Source: Stieleria varia
Lineage (GTDB): Bacteria; Planctomycetota; Planctomycetia; Pirellulales; Pirellulaceae
Assembly (NCBI RefSeq): GCF_038443385.1
Contig: NZ_CP151726.1
Span: 806,001 to 870,000, forward strand
DNA length: 64,000 bases
Direction: 5' to 3'
Under the pieces are notes generated by a model, which was not told the DNA's origin, searched no databases, and was given only the letters and a program-made list of their open reading frames with translations. Below, one piece after another: positions 61,160-64,000 of this stretch. Each line of letters opens with the position of its first letter. Position 1 is the first letter of the stretch. Both the position numbers and the translations under genes were made by a program.

Positions 61160-61552
61160 TCAGCGGGAGAGGCGAAAGATTCCAGAGTCTTTACGTCCCT
61201 GAAATGTCGCGTAGAACCTGTTCTGGGTCACCGACGCCGTCATCCGATACTCACCCAGTAATGGTAGTCTCGTCGACGACTGGTAGCAGTTACACGTTCC
61301 GGGAACTCGCGTCAGCGTTGCTGGATACACGAACGGAATCACTTTTGCAAAACGACCGGCAAATACGGCACGATACGTGTCGCTATCGACCTGCCGAATG
61401 CGAGCCCTGAGTGGACCTTGGTGGCCTGTTGCGGAGCTGCTCCACGAGCCGGTTGGCCAGCGACCGATGGGATCACTTGCCAGCAGCGTGCTACCGCCGA
61501 GGGTGGCCACGACAAAGATGCCCAAGGCGATAAATCTGCGAATTCGGTTCAT
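61160..61552 (-). CDS. Small secreted protein of unknown function
   Basis: 130 residues from the ATG at 61552. The N-terminus MNRIRRFIALGIFVVATLGG then STLLASD is a signal peptide. The mature protein has PIGRWPTGSWSSSATGHQGP, LRARIRQVDSDTYRAVFAGR and a C-terminal RFYATFQGRKDSGIFRLSR, a small beta-barrel-like pattern seen in short planctomycete exported proteins. No enzymatic motif is visible. It lies between the photolyase-related gene and the HD-GYP gene. Confidence 0.65.
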   Translation of the reverse strand: MNRIRRFIALGIFVVATLGGSTLLASDPIGRWPTGSWSSSATGHQGPLRARIRQVDSDTYRAVFAGRFAKVIPFVYPATLTRVPGTCNCYQSSTRLPLLGEYRMTASVTQNRFYATFQGRKDSGIFRLSR

Positions 61553-61646
61553 GAGGAATTGCCTCTGTGGTGGTTCATTCTGGTGCAGGCGACGAATTGT
61601 ACCAAGACGATGCGAGCCATGTGAAATTAGCGAGACGACGCGACGG

Positions 61647-63098
61647 TTAGCTCGACCAACTCTGGCCCAGTTCGTGAGCAACGCTGCCCATCTCTTCTTC
61701 GTCCATCAGTTCGATTTGAATTCTGACGATGTCTTCAGTGCGGGCAAAGAATGCGTCGAGAATTCTTGGGTCGAATTTGGTGCCCCGTTGTGAGTTCAAG
61801 ATAGACATGCATTTCTCGCGTGGGAACGGATCTTTGTAGGGACGCTTGCTGGACAATGCGTCGAACACGTCCGCGACGGTCGTGATTCGTCCCTCGATGG
61901 GGATGTCTTCGCCGGCCAATCCCAGCGGGTATCCGGTCCCGTCCCAGTTTTCGTGGTGTGTTTGTGCGATCCGCGAAGCCATCATCAACATGGGTGAACT
62001 GCGGATGTGCAGTATCGACTCACCCAAGCGAGCGTGTGCTTTCAGGGCCTGAAACTCGGAACCTGAGAACGGCTCGATGATTCCGCGTCCCCATGAGCAA
62101 TGTTTCTTCATGATGTCAAACTCACGCGGTTCGAGTTTGCCGGGTTTGAACAAGATCGAGTCGGGGACACCGATCTTTCCCACATCATGCAACTGCGCTG
62201 CTTGCTCAAGCATCGCGGTTTGATCTTCTTTCCATCCCAGCTCTCGAGCAATGATCCCTGCGAACCGACCGACCCGAATGACATGGTTGCCTGTTTCGTT
62301 ATCGCGGTGCTCTGCGGCACGAGCCAAGCTGAGAATGAGCTGCTGCCGTGAGCTTTCCAGTTCGGATGTCCGACGGTGAACCATTTCCGCTAGAGTTGCC
62401 TTTTCCTTGGCGATATGGTCGATGTATTTCTTGGTCACCACGGCATTGCGTAAACGCGGAACCAAGTCGCTGGGATCGAGAGGTTTGGTGAGAAAATCAT
62501 GGGCACCCAAGTCCAGTGCTTGGCGTTTGACTTCGCGATCAGTGGAAGCTGTGAGAATGATCGCTGGGATCCTCGCGATCTTCGGCACACTGCGTTTGAT
62601 CCTCAGTAGGTCGATCCCGGACACTTGGGGCATGCAGATATCCAGAAGGATGGCGTCGGGAAGCTCTGATTTGAGCATCTCGATGGCCTTCCGCGAATCG
62701 GTGATCGAGACGACGTTGACGAATCCTGCGTCTCGCAAGTGTCGCACTGCGATTCTTACGTTGACTTCTTCGTCATCAATGACCGCAATCTTGGCAGCTC
62801 GCAGTTCACGCAGTAGCTTTGCTGCTTCACCGTCTTCGAACGCCGTGTTGCCTACCACGTTTGTCTGCTGTGCGAGCGAGGACGATCCGTCGATCAAGGT
62901 TTCGGCATGACGCGGTGTCGCTGCTACGGCATCGTCAGCCTGTACAGTTCGCGTGCCGACGGACGCTCCGTCTTGATCATTGTCCGCGTAAGACTTAACC
63001 AAGCTGTCGATGCGGTCTGCGAGCTCGCGCAGCGGGTCCAAAGGAGCGTCGTTCTCGTGCGATTGTTCGAGTGGCTGTGAATGGGTGTTCAAATTCAT
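61647..63098 (-). CDS. Response regulator with HD-GYP phosphodiesterase domain
   Basis: A 483-residue protein. A ~100-residue N-terminal extension precedes a receiver domain: IAVIDDEEVNVRIAV with acidic pair Asp108/Asp109, and phospho-acceptor Asp153 in ILLDICMPQVSG; Lys in LTKPLDPSDL. A coiled linker leads to HD-GYP: RAAEHRDNETGNHVIRVGRF, QLHDVGKIGVPDSILFKPGK (HD pair), ARLGESIL, THHENWDGTGYPLGL and VADVFDALSSKRPYK. The HHExWDGxGYP motif is intact, so cyclic-di-GMP hydrolysis is likely. The partner histidine kinase is not in the window. Confidence 0.93.
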   Translation of the reverse strand: MNLNTHSQPLEQSHENDAPLDPLRELADRIDSLVKSYADNDQDGASVGTRTVQADDAVAATPRHAETLIDGSSSLAQQTNVVGNTAFEDGEAAKLLRELRAAKIAVIDDEEVNVRIAVRHLRDAGFVNVVSITDSRKAIEMLKSELPDAILLDICMPQVSGIDLLRIKRSVPKIARIPAIILTASTDREVKRQALDLGAHDFLTKPLDPSDLVPRLRNAVVTKKYIDHIAKEKATLAEMVHRRTSELESSRQQLILSLARAAEHRDNETGNHVIRVGRFAGIIARELGWKEDQTAMLEQAAQLHDVGKIGVPDSILFKPGKLEPREFDIMKKHCSWGRGIIEPFSGSEFQALKAHARLGESILHIRSSPMLMMASRIAQTHHENWDGTGYPLGLAGEDIPIEGRITTVADVFDALSSKRPYKDPFPREKCMSILNSQRGTKFDPRILDAFFARTEDIVRIQIELMDEEEMGSVAHELGQSWSS

Positions 63099-63123
63099 TG
63101 CGCGTCTTTATTGCGCGTCTTTA
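63098..63123. repeat. 13-bp perfect tandem duplication at the HD-GYP start
   Basis: TTGCGCGTCTTTA occurs twice head to tail, beginning at the last base of the start codon of the HD-GYP gene and so duplicating its leader. Confidence 0.88.
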
Positions 63124-63658
63124 CTACGCGTTGAAAGCGTTTTGCCGATTGGTGTCCTGAATCAGTGGCTCGCAAGCGTCTGCGTACGCCGTAGTTGTTT
63201 AGCTTGCGACTTTGGCGAATCAAAAAGAATCTCCTCCGGGAGATGTTGTTAGCCGGTCATATGGGAGGATTCACCCAGCAGACTTTGACGATACTCCGAA
63301 TCATTTTGGTTTGAGTAGGTGATGATTGGCTGGCTGTCGCGGTTGATCGGTTTGTATCGATTCAAACAATATTTCCCACGCCTACGGGAATTCCTACAAC
63401 ATAGGGAATGGTGAGCGGGGAACTGGTCGATAGTCGACCAAGTTGAGAGAGGACAACGTACATTCCCATCCAATTCAGATGCCCAGCCCCACTGGGGCTA
63501 CCAATGAGATTGGATCTTGCGCATTGGGCTCGCCAGAGCGACATGAATCGAGGCCGACGGAGACACCGATCCGGTTTGCTGCTGTGCATGTATTCTCTGT
63601 CGGCTGGTTTTGTTTTGGGAAATGAGAGGGCATGGGGAGTCACTGATGATGAAGGTGA
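63099..63658. other. Intergenic region between divergent HD-GYP and SecA-like genes
   Basis: About 560 bases with a 13-bp tandem duplication at the left edge. I see no coding frame of protein-like composition, no strong palindrome and no RNA gene; both promoters should lie here. Confidence 0.5.
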
Positions 63659-64000
63659 ATGATGGCGTCTAGCATCTCCATGCTCAACGGTCTGACAAAT
63701 CATCTTGTCACGCTGCTGCGGCCAGCCAGTCATTCAGGTCTGATTCAAGCGACTCGGGAATCCTGGAAAACGCTCCAAAGGCAATCCGAAAGCCAGTTGC
63801 GTGAAAGCTGCCAGAGGACACGAGATCGAGTGCGTCGTCTTGGGGTAGATGATTTGACGGCGAAGGTCGATGGATTGGCATTGATGGCGGAAGCGTTGCG
63901 ACGTGTTCGCGGTGTCTCGATGTACGACGTGCAACTGCACGCCGCATGTGTTCTTGCTCAGGGCGGCATCGCTGAAATGCAAACCGGTGAGGGCAAGACC
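63659..64000 (+). CDS. SecA-like translocase ATPase, N-terminal part (runs off window)
   Basis: The frame opens at ATG 63659 (or the adjacent ATG 63662), with GAAGGTG just upstream, and stays open to the window end (114 codons). After a basic helical N-terminus (ESQLRESCQRTRDRVRRLGV) comes MYDVQLHAACVLAQGGIAEM then QTGEGKT. This is the SecA Q-motif and Walker A region (canonical E-M-x-T-G-E-G-K-T). The N-terminal segment differs from housekeeping SecA (which usually opens with a short Lys/Arg-rich helix and SKNER), so this may be an accessory SecA-like protein. Only the first domain is visible. Confidence 0.85.
   Translation, partial: MMASSISMLNGLTNHLVTLLRPASHSGLIQATRESWKTLQRQSESQLRESCQRTRDRVRRLGVDDLTAKVDGLALMAEALRRVRGVSMYDVQLHAACVLAQGGIAEMQTGEGKT

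Overview
This 64-kb window looks like chromosomal DNA from a planctomycete, most likely a Rhodopirellula/Pirellula-type member of the Pirellulaceae. The diagnostic content is three separate sets of the secreted planctomycete families DUF1501, DUF1549/DUF1553, DUF1552 and DUF1592/DUF1588/DUF1585 with CxxCH cytochrome-like domains. A Cys-type sulfatase, a PEP-CTERM protein, a zinc-ribbon/DUF3592 protein and many short palindromic intergenic repeats fit the same picture. Genus-level assignment is an inference from gene content only.

Layout. 1-9.7 kb is mostly housekeeping or general metabolism: a partial secreted LamG-like protein, a CtBP-type 2-hydroxyacid dehydrogenase, an alpha/beta hydrolase coupled to a GNAT acetyltransferase, an MDR oxidoreductase, a DUF442 phosphatase-like protein next to a decayed rhodanese piece, a DUF1206 membrane protein, a phosphatidylcholine synthase and a class-C beta-lactamase-like serine hydrolase. 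9.8-23.6 kb carries two minus-strand operons of DUF1501 plus cytochrome/DUF1549/DUF1553 genes, separated and bordered by broken DUF1501 genes. 23.8-37.8 kb starts with two wrecked genes (SGNH hydrolase, KdgT-type permease). It continues with a GntR regulator facing a tightly coupled plus-strand operon: pdxA2, a DUF1537 acid-sugar kinase fused in frame to a DUF1592-type cytochrome protein, DUF1552, DUF1549/DUF1553, DUF1501 and a two-domain esterase. A perfect palindromic operator (ACTGCATGCAGT core) overlaps a plausible promoter between regulator and operon.

37.8-42.2 kb is a graveyard of gene fragments (BNR-like, DUF1016 nuclease, integrase, Ser/Thr kinase) plus a PEP-CTERM protein. It ends in a tyrosine recombinase abutting a tRNA-Arg(TCG) gene, the usual shape of a decayed integrated island. 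42.2-51.4 kb has a UbiA prenyltransferase coupled to a TIM-barrel isomerase, a sulfatase, an envelope protein bracketed by inverted copies of a palindromic element, two unknown proteins and two zinc alcohol dehydrogenases. 51.5-64 kb has a membrane Ser/Thr kinase with a Cache-like sensor, two CBS proteins, an AspT/YidE-type transporter, a macrodomain protein, two divergently arranged photolyase-family genes, a small secreted protein, a response regulator with an HD-GYP domain, and the start of a SecA-like ATPase.

The most notable feature is the GntR-controlled operon. Acid-sugar catabolism genes (the PdxA2 + DUF1537 pairing known for four-carbon acid sugars) are translationally coupled, and in one case fused, to secreted planctomycete cytochrome/DUF proteins of unknown function. 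A palindromic element family (core GGCGACTTTCAGTCGCC) occurs only in this operon, and several copies are inserted in frame inside coding sequences.
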